Origin: an uncultured Chryseolinea sp.
GTDB lineage: Bacteria; Bacteroidota; Bacteroidia; Cytophagales; Cyclobacteriaceae
Direction: 5' to 3'
Assembly (NCBI GenBank): GCA_946478915.1
Contig: CAMLER010000040.1
Location: forward strand, 1-15,002
Length of the DNA stretch: 15,002 nt
Shown: positions 1 through 8,346 of the stretch, piece by piece
How the letters are laid out: each line of letters opens with the position of its first letter
Position numbering within the stretch: position 1 is the first letter of the stretch
The notes under the pieces: model-generated
Told to the model about the DNA's origin: nothing
Database searches by the model: none
Seen by the model: the letters and a program-made list of their open reading frames with translations, nothing else
Position numbers and translations under genes: made by a program

Positions 1-1
1 A

Positions 2-790
2 ATTATTTTTTCGCTAAAGAATCGGGGGGCGTACGTTCCATTTCACCATCAATACTTGTTAGCTCAGGTAATAAAAGGTCTTTTGATGTTCGGCCCTCAA
101 AAAGAGTTTTTGGATTTTAGCCAATACAACTTCTCTGGATTAAAAGGACAAACGAAGGTAAGTCGAAAGGGACTTCATTACTTTTCAGCAAAGGTAACTT
201 TGGTGTTTTCCTGTTCCGATAAACGCTTCCTGGATTACTTCCTCGCTCGCGTTTTGGAGCAGAAAGAGATCATCGTTGGAAACCTTCATTTGATTCCAGA
301 GTCTACCGAAGTTGAGGAGCCGGTGAAGGTGAACGATGAGTCACGCTTTCTATGCATTTCACCGATAGTTGTAATTCCGGCAACATTCAATGACGAATCC
401 AGTAAAAAGTTTGTCTCTCCAGAGAGCGACGAGTTTTCCGATTTGTTGTACGAGTCGACACTCGCAAGAATGGAAGCGACGGGAAAATACACTCCGGAGC
501 AACTAACTTCCTTTTACAAATTTCAATTGGTGGCCGACCATGAATACATCCAACGTATTCAAGCTTCCCACAAGAAGTTCGCGCGGATTTATCCATTGTT
601 TGACAAGGATGTTAAGTTTGAAGTGCGCGGATATACCTTTCCGTTCACTTTGTACGCGGCTAAGGAAGTTCAGGCATTTATTTATGAGAATGGCCTTGGG
701 TATTTTACGCACAAGGGGTTCGGAATGCTTGACGTGTCCAACAACGATTCCATTCAGCGCGCGACCCAACATGATCTGAACTACGCTTAA
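2..790 (+). CDS. cas6: CRISPR-associated endoribonuclease Cas6 (5' partial)
   Basis: Cas6 cuts precursor CRISPR RNA within the repeat to release guide RNAs in type I and III systems. The frame is open from base 2 to the TAA at 788-790, giving 262 visible residues, close to the family's usual full length, so only a few N-terminal residues are missing. The visible start reads LKNRGAYVPFHHQYLL, matching the conserved first strand and helix of the family. Near the C-terminus, visible residues 231-245 read GLGYFTHKGFGMLDV, the glycine-rich loop typical of Cas6. The catalytic residue is not certain; His15/His16, or the His near 59 in GLHYF, are candidates. A TTG at 56 is an internal leucine, not the start, because the homologous sequence continues upstream of it. 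No other cas gene or CRISPR array is visible; partners, if any, lie to the left. The stop overlaps the stop of the opposing gene. Confidence 0.85.
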   Translation: MIFSLKNRGAYVPFHHQYLLAQVIKGLLMFGPQKEFLDFSQYNFSGLKGQTKVSRKGLHYFSAKVTLVFSCSDKRFLDYFLARVLEQKEIIVGNLHLIPESTEVEEPVKVNDESRFLCISPIVVIPATFNDESSKKFVSPESDEFSDLLYESTLARMEATGKYTPEQLTSFYKFQLVADHEYIQRIQASHKKFARIYPLFDKDVKFEVRGYTFPFTLYAAKEVQAFIYENGLGYFTHKGFGMLDVSNNDSIQRATQHDLNYA

Positions 791-2064
791 CGCGGATTTT
801 TTTGCACACGCAGATAGCCGATCAACAGGTCGGCCCGTGGTTGGTACGGCTTGTGATAAACGAATACCTCGTAGTAATTTTCTGTTTCGAAGTGGCTTCC
901 TTCAAAATGATAATATGGAAGTTGTTTCGATCTGACCACGTATTGATAGTCATACCAGCCCTGCTTTAATAATATTCTCGAAGTGTAAATGCTTTGCGCC
1001 GTATCGTACTGCATCTTATTGTCGTCGGTAAGATTCCAGTTTGTAAATGCGCCCGTTACAAATACATCACCATTAACGGGAGGGCTGGCTAACGCGAAGT
1101 TTACGTTAACATAGTTGGCGAATGCAATGTCTCGGTAATCAAAGTTGTCGATGTTATAGGCACCATTGAGATCATCGTATTGGCTGTAGGCTTCGTCAGC
1201 CCGTGATTTATCCTTGGCAATGTAAGCCTCGAAAGGTTTCACATTTTTTGCTACAGTGGCCACGTTGCGGCCCGGATAATTCAGGGAACGAAGATCGAAA
1301 AAACGGAACTCACTTCCTCCGCTGAACATTTTCGATTCCTCGAAAAAACGATATTCCAGGTCCTTTTCAATCTCTCTTACGAAACTGGGTTTAATATCCG
1401 TGATAACATTATCCCAACGGTGATTCTGGCTGATGTTTACATGCACATCCACCATAGGGTTAAGGATCTCAATGTCCTTATAATTTATCGTAAAATTTAA
1501 CTGCTGCGTCAGATCCGCCAGGGCTCCTGGTCCCAACAAATTGCCCTCGCCTTTGAAAGTCACCTGATTGGTGTATACCATAAATCGTTTGCTGAGTATA
1601 ATATCATCTTTGTTACTTCCGCGATATACAACGACAACATAGTTCCCCGGAAGCTTTACCGGTGGGAGACTAAACCAATAATGTACATAGGGGATGTGGG
1701 TATCGACAGAAAACTCGGCATTATTAATCGGGAATTCATTGTAAATATTCATGAAATCAAGGTCCTGTAAATCCGACTTCGACCAATCGAAATTGCAGTG
1801 TACAATCCGGGCGTAATAGCTATCCCGTTGGTTGCGCAGGTCATCAAACTGAAGCATTAAATCCCATTTGCCGAACGATGTAACCGCAGGCTCAATAGGC
1901 GCGTTAGCAGGATGAAGTTGCACGGTCATAATTTCGGGTTCATACGCTATATCCATCAGCCTCAGTGATTTAGGATTGCTTCCGGAATTAACCGAACTTT
2001 GCGATAGGGGGGTACACGACCCGACCAAAAGAACAATAGCAAGCATTAAAATGATGTGCTTCAT
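787..2064 (-). CDS. Type IX secretion system plug lipoprotein (DUF5103 family)
   Basis: This 425-residue protein matches the family formerly called DUF5103 and now named the type IX secretion plug. In Flavobacterium johnsoniae the plug closes the periplasmic side of the giant outer-membrane translocon SprA. The N-terminus is a lipoprotein signal (MKHIILMLAIVLLVGSC), with lipidation expected at Cys17. An Ig-like beta-rich N-terminal half follows, including a motif around FGKWDLMLQFDDLR where family members place a conserved strand. The C-terminus ends in FVYHKPYQPRADLLIGYLRV, also typical. No other type IX gene is adjacent, which is usual because the system's genes are scattered. Upstream it is divergent from the sigma-factor gene, with an 80-base shared promoter region in which I see no clear promoter motif. 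Downstream its TAA overlaps the cas6 TAA. Family assignment is from recalled sequence features, not a search. Confidence 0.85.
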   Translation of the reverse strand: MKHIILMLAIVLLVGSCTPLSQSSVNSGSNPKSLRLMDIAYEPEIMTVQLHPANAPIEPAVTSFGKWDLMLQFDDLRNQRDSYYARIVHCNFDWSKSDLQDLDFMNIYNEFPINNAEFSVDTHIPYVHYWFSLPPVKLPGNYVVVVYRGSNKDDIILSKRFMVYTNQVTFKGEGNLLGPGALADLTQQLNFTINYKDIEILNPMVDVHVNISQNHRWDNVITDIKPSFVREIEKDLEYRFFEESKMFSGGSEFRFFDLRSLNYPGRNVATVAKNVKPFEAYIAKDKSRADEAYSQYDDLNGAYNIDNFDYRDIAFANYVNVNFALASPPVNGDVFVTGAFTNWNLTDDNKMQYDTAQSIYTSRILLKQGWYDYQYVVRSKQLPYYHFEGSHFETENYYEVFVYHKPYQPRADLLIGYLRVQKNPR

Positions 2065-2144
2065 AAGGCGCTAAGATATGATCTTTCCAACCTTTTTAAT
2101 ATAGAGAGTGTCTATTGTGCAACACGACAGCTTAAACCGTATGC

Positions 2145-2702
2145 ATGCTCAGTGAAAACGAGCTGATTGAAGGATGCCGTAAAGGAAACAGAGCCTCCCA
2201 AAAAGCTTTGTATGAACGCTATTGCCGGAAAATGCTGGTTGTCTGTATGCGATATAGCAAAACAACCGCTGAAGCTGAGGACATATTGCAGGAAGGATTT
2301 GTGAAAGTGTTCAATGGATTGAAAGAGTTTCGTCAGGAATCGAAACTCGAAACCTGGATCACCCGAATCATGGTGAACACCGCTCTAAACGTCCAGCGCA
2401 GAAAACTCTACCTATATCCAATGGTGGATGTAGAAGATGTGACGTTGCCTGATGTGGAACTGTCGGTTTCAGGAATAAACTTTAGTCAATTGCTGGAGAT
2501 GATCCAAACACTTCCGCACGGCTGCCAAATCGTGTTCAACTTATTTGCCATCGAGGGCTTCAGTCATAAGGAAATTGCCGAACAACTGGGCATATCGGAA
2601 GGTACTTCCAAATCTCAGTTTGCACGTGCAAGAAGCTTGATGCAGGCAAAATTATCAAAGGAATCAAAGTATTATGAACGATATGGAGAGGCGAAAATTT
2701 GA
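2145..2702 (+). CDS. ECF (extracytoplasmic function) RNA polymerase sigma factor
   Basis: A 185-residue sigma-70 family protein with only regions 2 and 4, the ECF layout. Region 2 spans about residues 20-88 and includes AEAEDILQEGFVKVF and the -10-recognition helix with TWITRIMVNTALN. Region 4 spans about 114-170, with the helix-turn-helix FSHKEIAEQLGISEGTSKSQ. It would direct RNA polymerase to a stress regulon when released by its anti-sigma factor, which is almost certainly the next gene, whose start lies 29 bases inside this one. The ATG at 2145 is preferred over the ATG at 2141 because only 2145 is in the coding frame. ECF genes are often autoregulated, but I see no pair of sites in the short upstream region that I can call. 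Confidence 0.93.
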   Translation: MLSENELIEGCRKGNRASQKALYERYCRKMLVVCMRYSKTTAEAEDILQEGFVKVFNGLKEFRQESKLETWITRIMVNTALNVQRRKLYLYPMVDVEDVTLPDVELSVSGINFSQLLEMIQTLPHGCQIVFNLFAIEGFSHKEIAEQLGISEGTSKSQFARARSLMQAKLSKESKYYERYGEAKI

Positions 2703-4320
2703 GGATTCGTTCCAGGAGGCTTTTAGGAATGCGGAACTGAATCCGTCCGAAAAGGTCTGGACCAATATTGAGCTTGATCTGGAGCGTGCTCACAGCGAAA
2801 GCATGAAGAAAAGAATTGTCTTCTTTAAAATGCTGGCTGCTGCATCTGTTGTTTTTGCGTTATGCGCAGGTGGATTGACATATTATCTTTTTTCGGATAA
2901 TAACAGTAGCCCGATGATTGCTCAGCAGAAAATTTTAGATGAAAATCAGACTACAGAAGCGATCGAAAAAAATGAAGCAAATAACAGCGTAGATGATAGT
3001 GCCGAAACTAGTGCGCAGTTGGATGGTCAGCAGGGATTGTCCAACGATAGCGATACACGCGCCAGCCAACCTAACGAAAACGGTACTGCAACCAAAGAGA
3101 GTTCGACACCTGGCCTGACAGATCCGAATTCTCTAAACGATAACAAAGATGTTGCCCAGCAACCCGATACCAAAGACAAAAAAGACGATGGTTCGCTGCT
3201 GCGTAATGAATCGCCGGGCGGCAACGACCTCGCTGAATTAAGACAGAAGGGTGTTGAGCAAAATGGTGTTCAGCGAAAATCCCATGAGCATGAAAACCCA
3301 TCAAGTATTCCTGAATCAACTAATGATAATAGCCAAATAACGAGTCTGTTAAATGGTGATTCAAACAATTCAGCTTTAGCAGAAAAAGGGTCTGTAGACG
3401 GTGAGGCGCGTGCGATGTTTACCAATCCAACCGACCGCCCGTTACCAAAATTCTTCGAGCCAACAGTACCTGAGTTGGAGTTACAGAAGTCTACCGCAGA
3501 CCCAGGCATGGTTCTGTTAGCACGGTTGGCGGAGGAAGAAAGAAAATATGCTGAAGAGAAAAAAGTTAAGAAGTCGGAATCGGAGGGACTATGGACATCG
3601 GTTGGATTTGCAGCAGGCGCTTTCGCTGCAAACAATCCGAACGTGACTCCGGCACCGTCCAACAGCTTTCAAAATTTGATGGCTAACACAGTACAAACTG
3701 CAGCCAAGCAATCAAAAGCTTCAGGTACCTCGTATTCTTTGGGCGTGAGTCTCGGTACAAAAATTTCAGAACGGTGGGTAGTGCAGGGAGGTATCAACTA
3801 TCTGACTCAATCATCCGACTACACGGCCAATAGTGTGGTCGTTATCGATAACAATTACAGTTCGCTCAAGGCCGAGTCGCTGAACGCCTTCACCGGACAA
3901 ATTGCTGATGCTTCGGCGCAGCCAAAGGTCGTCCAGACGTATCCCTATAATGTAAATAACAACGTCCGTTTTGTCAGCGTGCCAGTTCAGGCGGGTTACT
4001 TGTTATTGGACAGAAAATTCGGCGTGCAATTAAATGCCGGTGTATCGACCGATCTGTTTCTTCAGAATACAATTACTCCGGACGGAGGTGGTGTATCAAA
4101 GACCACCCAAGGTCGGGGAGAGGATTCTCCGTATCGCTCTCTGAATTTCAGTGGGCTTATGGGAACGGAATTAAGCTATCGACTTGGCTCACGCTATAGA
4201 GTTTCGTTGAATCCAGGACTCCGGTATCCTTTCAAGTCTGTCTATAAGGATAATATGGGGATTGATGCAACTCCGCTCACCTTTGATGTCGGATTGAGAT
4301 TCCGTTATATTTTTCACTAA
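2674..4320 (+). CDS. Anti-sigma factor fused to an outer-membrane beta-barrel (dual-membrane-spanning type)
   Basis: A 548-residue protein with three zones. Residues 1-48 are charged and helical and fit a short cytoplasmic sigma-binding segment. Residues about 50-72 are one hydrophobic inner-membrane helix (FFKMLAAASVVFALCAGG). Residues about 74-300 are a long N/S/D/E/Q-rich, probably disordered linker. Residues about 305-548 form alternating beta-strands (GTSYSLGVSLGTKISERW and following) ending in GLRFRYIFH, an outer-membrane barrel terminus. It could therefore span both membranes. Anti-sigma proteins of this architecture (the Dma group) have been described in Bacteroides thetaiotaomicron, where they affect vesicle formation. 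The start overlaps the sigma-factor gene by 29 bases, which implies coupled expression. An alternative start is the Met at codon 4. The sigma partnership is inferred from position and architecture; the barrel type is not identified. Confidence 0.85.
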   Translation: MNDMERRKFEDSFQEAFRNAELNPSEKVWTNIELDLERAHSESMKKRIVFFKMLAAASVVFALCAGGLTYYLFSDNNSSPMIAQQKILDENQTTEAIEKNEANNSVDDSAETSAQLDGQQGLSNDSDTRASQPNENGTATKESSTPGLTDPNSLNDNKDVAQQPDTKDKKDDGSLLRNESPGGNDLAELRQKGVEQNGVQRKSHEHENPSSIPESTNDNSQITSLLNGDSNNSALAEKGSVDGEARAMFTNPTDRPLPKFFEPTVPELELQKSTADPGMVLLARLAEEERKYAEEKKVKKSESEGLWTSVGFAAGAFAANNPNVTPAPSNSFQNLMANTVQTAAKQSKASGTSYSLGVSLGTKISERWVVQGGINYLTQSSDYTANSVVVIDNNYSSLKAESLNAFTGQIADASAQPKVVQTYPYNVNNNVRFVSVPVQAGYLLLDRKFGVQLNAGVSTDLFLQNTITPDGGGVSKTTQGRGEDSPYRSLNFSGLMGTELSYRLGSRYRVSLNPGLRYPFKSVYKDNMGIDATPLTFDVGLRFRYIFH

Positions 4321-4378
4321 GCATTCCAACTTTCGGAAACAGCGTCGTGTCTATGTATTCAAATAACCCCACCGTTAT

Positions 4379-5722
4379 ATGGATACCCTTGAGAACCGAC
4401 TGCAAAAGAGAATGCACGTGTCGCTCTATGCGCTTATTTTTCTTACCGTGCTTCTGGGAATTAGCATCTTGTTGGAAGGTTGTACGGATAAATGTGAAAT
4501 CCAAAGTGAGTACGTTTATTTCGAACCTGTCTACACCACTGTCGAAGAGTTACGCGCCAGTATTGACCTTACTGAACCTGAACCAATAGAAGGTGTCGGT
4601 AAGATCTATGTAAAAGACAATTACCTCTTTGTAAATGAGCCCGGCGAAGGAATCCACATTATTGATAATCGGAATCCTTCGCAGCCGGTGTCTAAAAAGT
4701 TTTTGAAGATACCCGGCAATTTTGATATGGCTATCAGGGACAACACACTTTATGCCGATAGCTATGTAGATCTGGTGGCCTTCAACATTTCAAATATCAA
4801 TACAATTAAGGAAACTGGCCGACTGGAGGGAGTATTCCAAAACTACCGAAGCTTTGGATTGGCCACTGATGCCAACTGCTGTGTGATCACCAGTTGGAAC
4901 GAAAAGAAGAATGTACAGCTGAGCGAATCAGACTGCGATGTGAATTTACAGCCATGGGGTGGGGTGTTTTACGAAGATGGTATTGCCGTCCCGATGACAA
5001 TGGCTTCTGCATATAGTTCAAAGGCTGCCGTCACTCCGGGTTCTGGCTCTGGGCCGGGTGTCGGCGGCTCTTTGGCTAGGTTTACCATTAATGGCAACTA
5101 CCTCTATATGTTGGATGGTGGAGACATCCAGGTTGCCGATATCAGCTCAGCTGATGAACCCGTCGCTAAGTCGAGATCATACCTCGCCTGGGATATTGAA
5201 ACGATTTTTCCATACAAGAACAATCTTTTTATTGGTTCAGCAAGTGGTATGCATATTATGGATCTTTCCTCGCCGGAATCTCCGGCAAAAATAAGCACAT
5301 ATGCACATGTGCAAAGTTGTGACCCTGTGGTGGTCGATGACAAGTACGCGTATGTTACATTGCGCTCTGGCAACACCTGCCAGGGGTTTACAAATCAACT
5401 GGAGGTCATCAATATTGAAAATTTGCAGTCACCCCAGTTACTACAAGTATATCCTATGACTAATCCTCACGGTTTGGGTATCGACAATACTATTTTGTTT
5501 ATATGCGATGGAAACGACGGTCTGAAAGCTTTCGATGCTTCCGATGTGAATAGTATCGACAAAAATCTTCTTGCCCACTACAAAAACATTAATGCGACGG
5601 ATGTCATACCGTACAATAACATACTCATCATGATAGGAGAGGACGGCCTCTTTCAGTACGACTATTCCAACCCTAAGGATATACGCTTGCTAAGCACCAT
5701 CGACATACAACATGAGAACTAG
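4379..5722 (+). CDS. LVIVD-repeat beta-propeller lipoprotein
   Basis: This 447-residue protein repeats a strand-turn motif of the LVIVD type, for example GIHIIDNRNPSQP, IQVADISSADEP, GMHIMDLSSPESP, LEVINIENLQSP, LKAFDASDVNS and LFQYDYSNPKD, with a weaker copy near LVAFNISNINTI. That is about seven blades, as expected for a closed beta-propeller. The N-terminus is a hydrophobic export signal ending in LLEGC, so lipidation at Cys35 is likely. Met12 (4412) is an alternative start giving a more normal signal length. A Gly/Ser/Pro-rich insert (about residues 218-229) interrupts the blades. Such proteins are surface or periplasmic and their ligands are mostly unknown. It lies 58 bases after the anti-sigma gene and its end overlaps the next gene by 11 bases, so it is probably in the sigma-factor operon and may be an effector of that pathway. 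Confidence 0.85.
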   Translation: MDTLENRLQKRMHVSLYALIFLTVLLGISILLEGCTDKCEIQSEYVYFEPVYTTVEELRASIDLTEPEPIEGVGKIYVKDNYLFVNEPGEGIHIIDNRNPSQPVSKKFLKIPGNFDMAIRDNTLYADSYVDLVAFNISNINTIKETGRLEGVFQNYRSFGLATDANCCVITSWNEKKNVQLSESDCDVNLQPWGGVFYEDGIAVPMTMASAYSSKAAVTPGSGSGPGVGGSLARFTINGNYLYMLDGGDIQVADISSADEPVAKSRSYLAWDIETIFPYKNNLFIGSASGMHIMDLSSPESPAKISTYAHVQSCDPVVVDDKYAYVTLRSGNTCQGFTNQLEVINIENLQSPQLLQVYPMTNPHGLGIDNTILFICDGNDGLKAFDASDVNSIDKNLLAHYKNINATDVIPYNNILIMIGEDGLFQYDYSNPKDIRLLSTIDIQHEN

Positions 5723-6293
5723 TCTCGTCATCCTTCTTGCTTGCATCAGTATCACCGGTTATTCACAGACAGTCGACGTGGAAGTGCCGAAACGTAAACT
5801 CACTTACTTCAACGCGTTTTTGGCTGGTGCCATGATGGGCGAGTCAGGAAAGGGAACTGGCGTTACTCTTTCAACCGTACACGGTGTTCGATGGAAGCGG
5901 GCTTCATTCGGTGCGGGAATTGGTTTTGATTCTTATTTTGATTGGAAAACGCTTCCCATCTTCGGTAGCGTAAGCTTCGATTTCGCGAAGATAAAGTCAA
6001 ATGCGTTATTTGTCCAATTCAATGCCGGTTATGCCGAAGCCTGGCTTGTCCGGGATGAGGATGCATGGACACCCCCGTATCGGGATTACGGTGGAACGAT
6101 GGTATCTTCATCAGCAGGCTACCGAATCACCAAAGAAAGATTTAGCCTTTATGTAATGGTCGGTCACAAGTTTCAGCGGGCTCATTGCTTCTATGAGCCT
6201 GAGCTCTGGAGTAGTTTCGCGCCAGCATACCGTCAACGTATCCAGGAAGATATGAACCGCCTGGTAGTGCAAATCGGCTTCGGATTACGCTAG
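5712..6293 (+). CDS. Small outer-membrane beta-barrel protein of unknown function
   Basis: I do not recognise a named family. The 193-residue product starts with a cleavable signal peptide (MRTSLVILLACISITGYSQ, cleavage probably before QTVDVEV). The rest is alternating hydrophobic/aromatic strands separated by short turns, for example WKRASFGAGIGFDSYFDW, ALFVQFNAGYAEAWLV and FSLYVMVGHKF. The last strand, LVVQIGFGLR, lacks the usual terminal aromatic residue. The size suits an 8-stranded barrel. It overlaps the LVIVD lipoprotein gene by 11 bases, so the two are probably translationally coupled and may act together at the outer membrane. Its TAG is shared with the stop of the opposing ABC-F gene. 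Confidence 0.7.
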   Translation: MRTSLVILLACISITGYSQTVDVEVPKRKLTYFNAFLAGAMMGESGKGTGVTLSTVHGVRWKRASFGAGIGFDSYFDWKTLPIFGSVSFDFAKIKSNALFVQFNAGYAEAWLVRDEDAWTPPYRDYGGTMVSSSAGYRITKERFSLYVMVGHKFQRAHCFYEPELWSSFAPAYRQRIQEDMNRLVVQIGFGLR

Positions 6294-8206
6294 GATTCGT
6301 TGAGCTTATCAATGGCAGCGGCAACGTGATCCCACCGTTCGTTTGCTTCCCTGAGGTCGTTTTCTACTTGCTCAAAATCGGTTTGTACCTGCTGAAGTTT
6401 GTCGAAGTTTCCGAAGATTTCCGGTCGCGCCATCTCATTTTCAAGATGGGATCGACGCTCCTCAAGTTTGGTAATCTGTTCTTCAATCCCTTTTAGATCT
6501 TTCTCCAACAACTTTAATTTATTATCGTTTCGGGGAGGTTGTGGCGATTGCTCTTTGCTTTTCTTTTCCTTTTCCTTCCGGGGAGGTTCTGATACAGGAG
6601 TAGCGTTACTCTCATTTTTCTTCCGCCAGTATTCGTACTCTTCGTAGGTACCTGGATACTCTTTGATCTTCTTATCTTCGATATACCAAATCTTATTTGC
6701 TATCTGACTAACAAAATGTCGGTTATGGGAAACCACGACAAAACTTCCCTTGTATTGTTGCAGCGCCTGGATCAGGATATTTTCTGAAATAAAATCCAGG
6801 TGATTAGTAGGCTCATCAAGAAGAAGGAAATTGGCTTCGGAGATCAATGTCTTCGCCAGGGCTACACGCGATTTTTCCCCGCCCGATAACACCTTGATTT
6901 TCTTAAAGACATCTTCATCAGAGAAAAGAAAGCATCCGAGAACGCCCCGCAGCTCTTGTTCGCTCTTTCCAGAACCTGCTTGTTTTAACTCTTCAAGGAT
7001 TTCGTTCTCTACATTGAGCGACTCTAGTTGATGCTGCGCGAAAAAAGCCGGTATCACATTATAACCAAGTGACGCCTCACCTTCGATAGGCTCCGTGTTT
7101 GAAATAATGCGTAGCAGAGTTGATTTACCTTTGCCATTAGCGCCGATAAGTGCAATCTTATCACCCCGCTCGATAGCGATTGAAGTTTCCCTCAAAATCT
7201 CTAACGGGCCATATGACTTTGATACATCCTTTAACGTTACGATAAATCTGCCGGGCTGTTGGTTGAACTTAAACTTGAAGTTAACAGCAGCCGTATCATC
7301 GACTACCTCCTCTATCATGTCCATTCGTTCAAGGGCCTTTACTCTCGACTGTACCTGCCTTGACTTCGTTGCCTTGGCCCGGAATCTTTCAATAAATCGT
7401 TCAGTCTGCCGGATCTTTTGTTGCTGATTTTCATAAGCATTCTGCTGGATCTGCTGACGCAATTCCTTCTCCTCAAGATAAAAACTATAATTCCCTTCGT
7501 AAGTCACCAATTGTTGCTGTGTGACTTCAACAATCTTACTGATGGCGTTATCCAAAAAGACACGGTCGTGTGATACAACTATTACTGCGCCTTCGTAAGT
7601 ACGGAGATAATTTTCTACCCATTGAATTGACGGGAGATCAAGGTGGTTGGTAGGCTCGTCAAGCATGAGCAGGGAAGGTTTTTCCAGCAGCAATTTTGCC
7701 AGCATCACGCGCATACGCCAGCCGCCCGAGAACTCTTTTAATGGACGGTGCAAATCCGCAGTTGCAAATCCGATACCTTCCAATACCTCCTCCGCTTTCG
7801 ATTGGATCGTGTAGCCATCAAGGTGGTCGTATTTTTCCTGAAGCTTGGTAAGTTTTTCGACCAGCGCGTCAGAATATTCTGTCTCCAGCTTTTTGATTAT
7901 GGCCTCTATCTGTCTTTCAATGGTAACTACCTCCTTGAAAGCTGCCATGGCGACTGTGAGAATTGAATCCTCGGTTTGATAAGACAAGAGATCCTGATTC
8001 AGGAATCCAATGGTGCAATCACCGCTCTTGCTTATCGTACCGGCGTCAAGGGTCAATTCTCCATTTATTATTTTTAATAGCGTCGATTTACCTCTTCCGT
8101 TTAGACCTATAAGTCCGATCTTATCATTCGGCTTGATAAACATACTGGCGTTTTCAAAAAGCGCACGTCCCCCGATAAAGTAGGAAATATTGGTCACAGA
8201 AATCAT
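6290..8206 (-). CDS. ABC-F family ATPase (ribosome-associated, Uup/YheS-like size)
   Basis: A 638-residue soluble protein with two ABC ATPase domains and no membrane segments. The first has a Walker A GLNGRGKST (34-42), signature FSGGW (159-163), Walker B with MLDEPTNHLD and catalytic Glu184, and switch His213. The second has GANGKGKST (355-363), signature SGGEK (441-445), LLLDEPTNHLD with Glu465, and His494. The charged linker between them (about 240-310) fits the P-site tRNA interaction motif of ABC-F factors. After a Lys/Glu/Pro-rich hinge (about 535-560) comes a C-terminal coiled coil (562-638), as in Uup and YheS. These proteins bind the ribosomal E site and rescue or tune translation; some confer antibiotic resistance, but nothing here points to that. 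A weak promoter-like TAAATTTC lies at 8231-8238 on the minus strand, without a good upstream element. Confidence 0.93.
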   Translation of the reverse strand: MISVTNISYFIGGRALFENASMFIKPNDKIGLIGLNGRGKSTLLKIINGELTLDAGTISKSGDCTIGFLNQDLLSYQTEDSILTVAMAAFKEVVTIERQIEAIIKKLETEYSDALVEKLTKLQEKYDHLDGYTIQSKAEEVLEGIGFATADLHRPLKEFSGGWRMRVMLAKLLLEKPSLLMLDEPTNHLDLPSIQWVENYLRTYEGAVIVVSHDRVFLDNAISKIVEVTQQQLVTYEGNYSFYLEEKELRQQIQQNAYENQQQKIRQTERFIERFRAKATKSRQVQSRVKALERMDMIEEVVDDTAAVNFKFKFNQQPGRFIVTLKDVSKSYGPLEILRETSIAIERGDKIALIGANGKGKSTLLRIISNTEPIEGEASLGYNVIPAFFAQHQLESLNVENEILEELKQAGSGKSEQELRGVLGCFLFSDEDVFKKIKVLSGGEKSRVALAKTLISEANFLLLDEPTNHLDFISENILIQALQQYKGSFVVVSHNRHFVSQIANKIWYIEDKKIKEYPGTYEEYEYWRKKNESNATPVSEPPRKEKEKKSKEQSPQPPRNDNKLKLLEKDLKGIEEQITKLEERRSHLENEMARPEIFGNFDKLQQVQTDFEQVENDLREANERWDHVAAAIDKLNES

Positions 8207-8298
8207 AGGTGCAAAATAGCTGATTTGGATGAAATTTATCCGCTGTACCTACTTAAAACCATGGGTATGATTTTTCATTAACCATTCATGGAAACGTG

Positions 8299-8329
8299 TT
8301 GTTAATGTTGTTAAGTACGAATAGATTTC
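8299..8329 (+). promoter_or_regulatory. Candidate Bacteroidota-type promoter for the sugar dehydrogenase gene
   Basis: TTG at 8299-8301, a 20-base spacer, then TAGATTTC at 8322-8329. This fits the Bacteroidota primary-sigma pattern TTG(N17-23)TAnnTTTG except for the final base. The gene's ATG lies 17 bases downstream, so the leader would be very short. Motif match only. Confidence 0.35.
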
Positions 8330-8346
8330 AGTCTTAAACCCTCACT

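Noticed and set aside
56..58. TTG as the start codon of cas6
   Set aside because: The reading frame stays open to base 2 and the codons before TTG encode conserved Cas6 N-terminal sequence (YVPFHHQY).
3027..3662. Minus-strand ORFs opposite the anti-sigma gene
   Set aside because: They are antisense shadows of the Ser/Asn/Asp-rich linker region, with no start signals and no recognisable domain.
4347..4589. 80-codon plus-strand ORF overlapping the LVIVD lipoprotein start
   Set aside because: Out-of-frame shadow; the overlapping frame has the signal peptide, lipobox and the propeller repeats.
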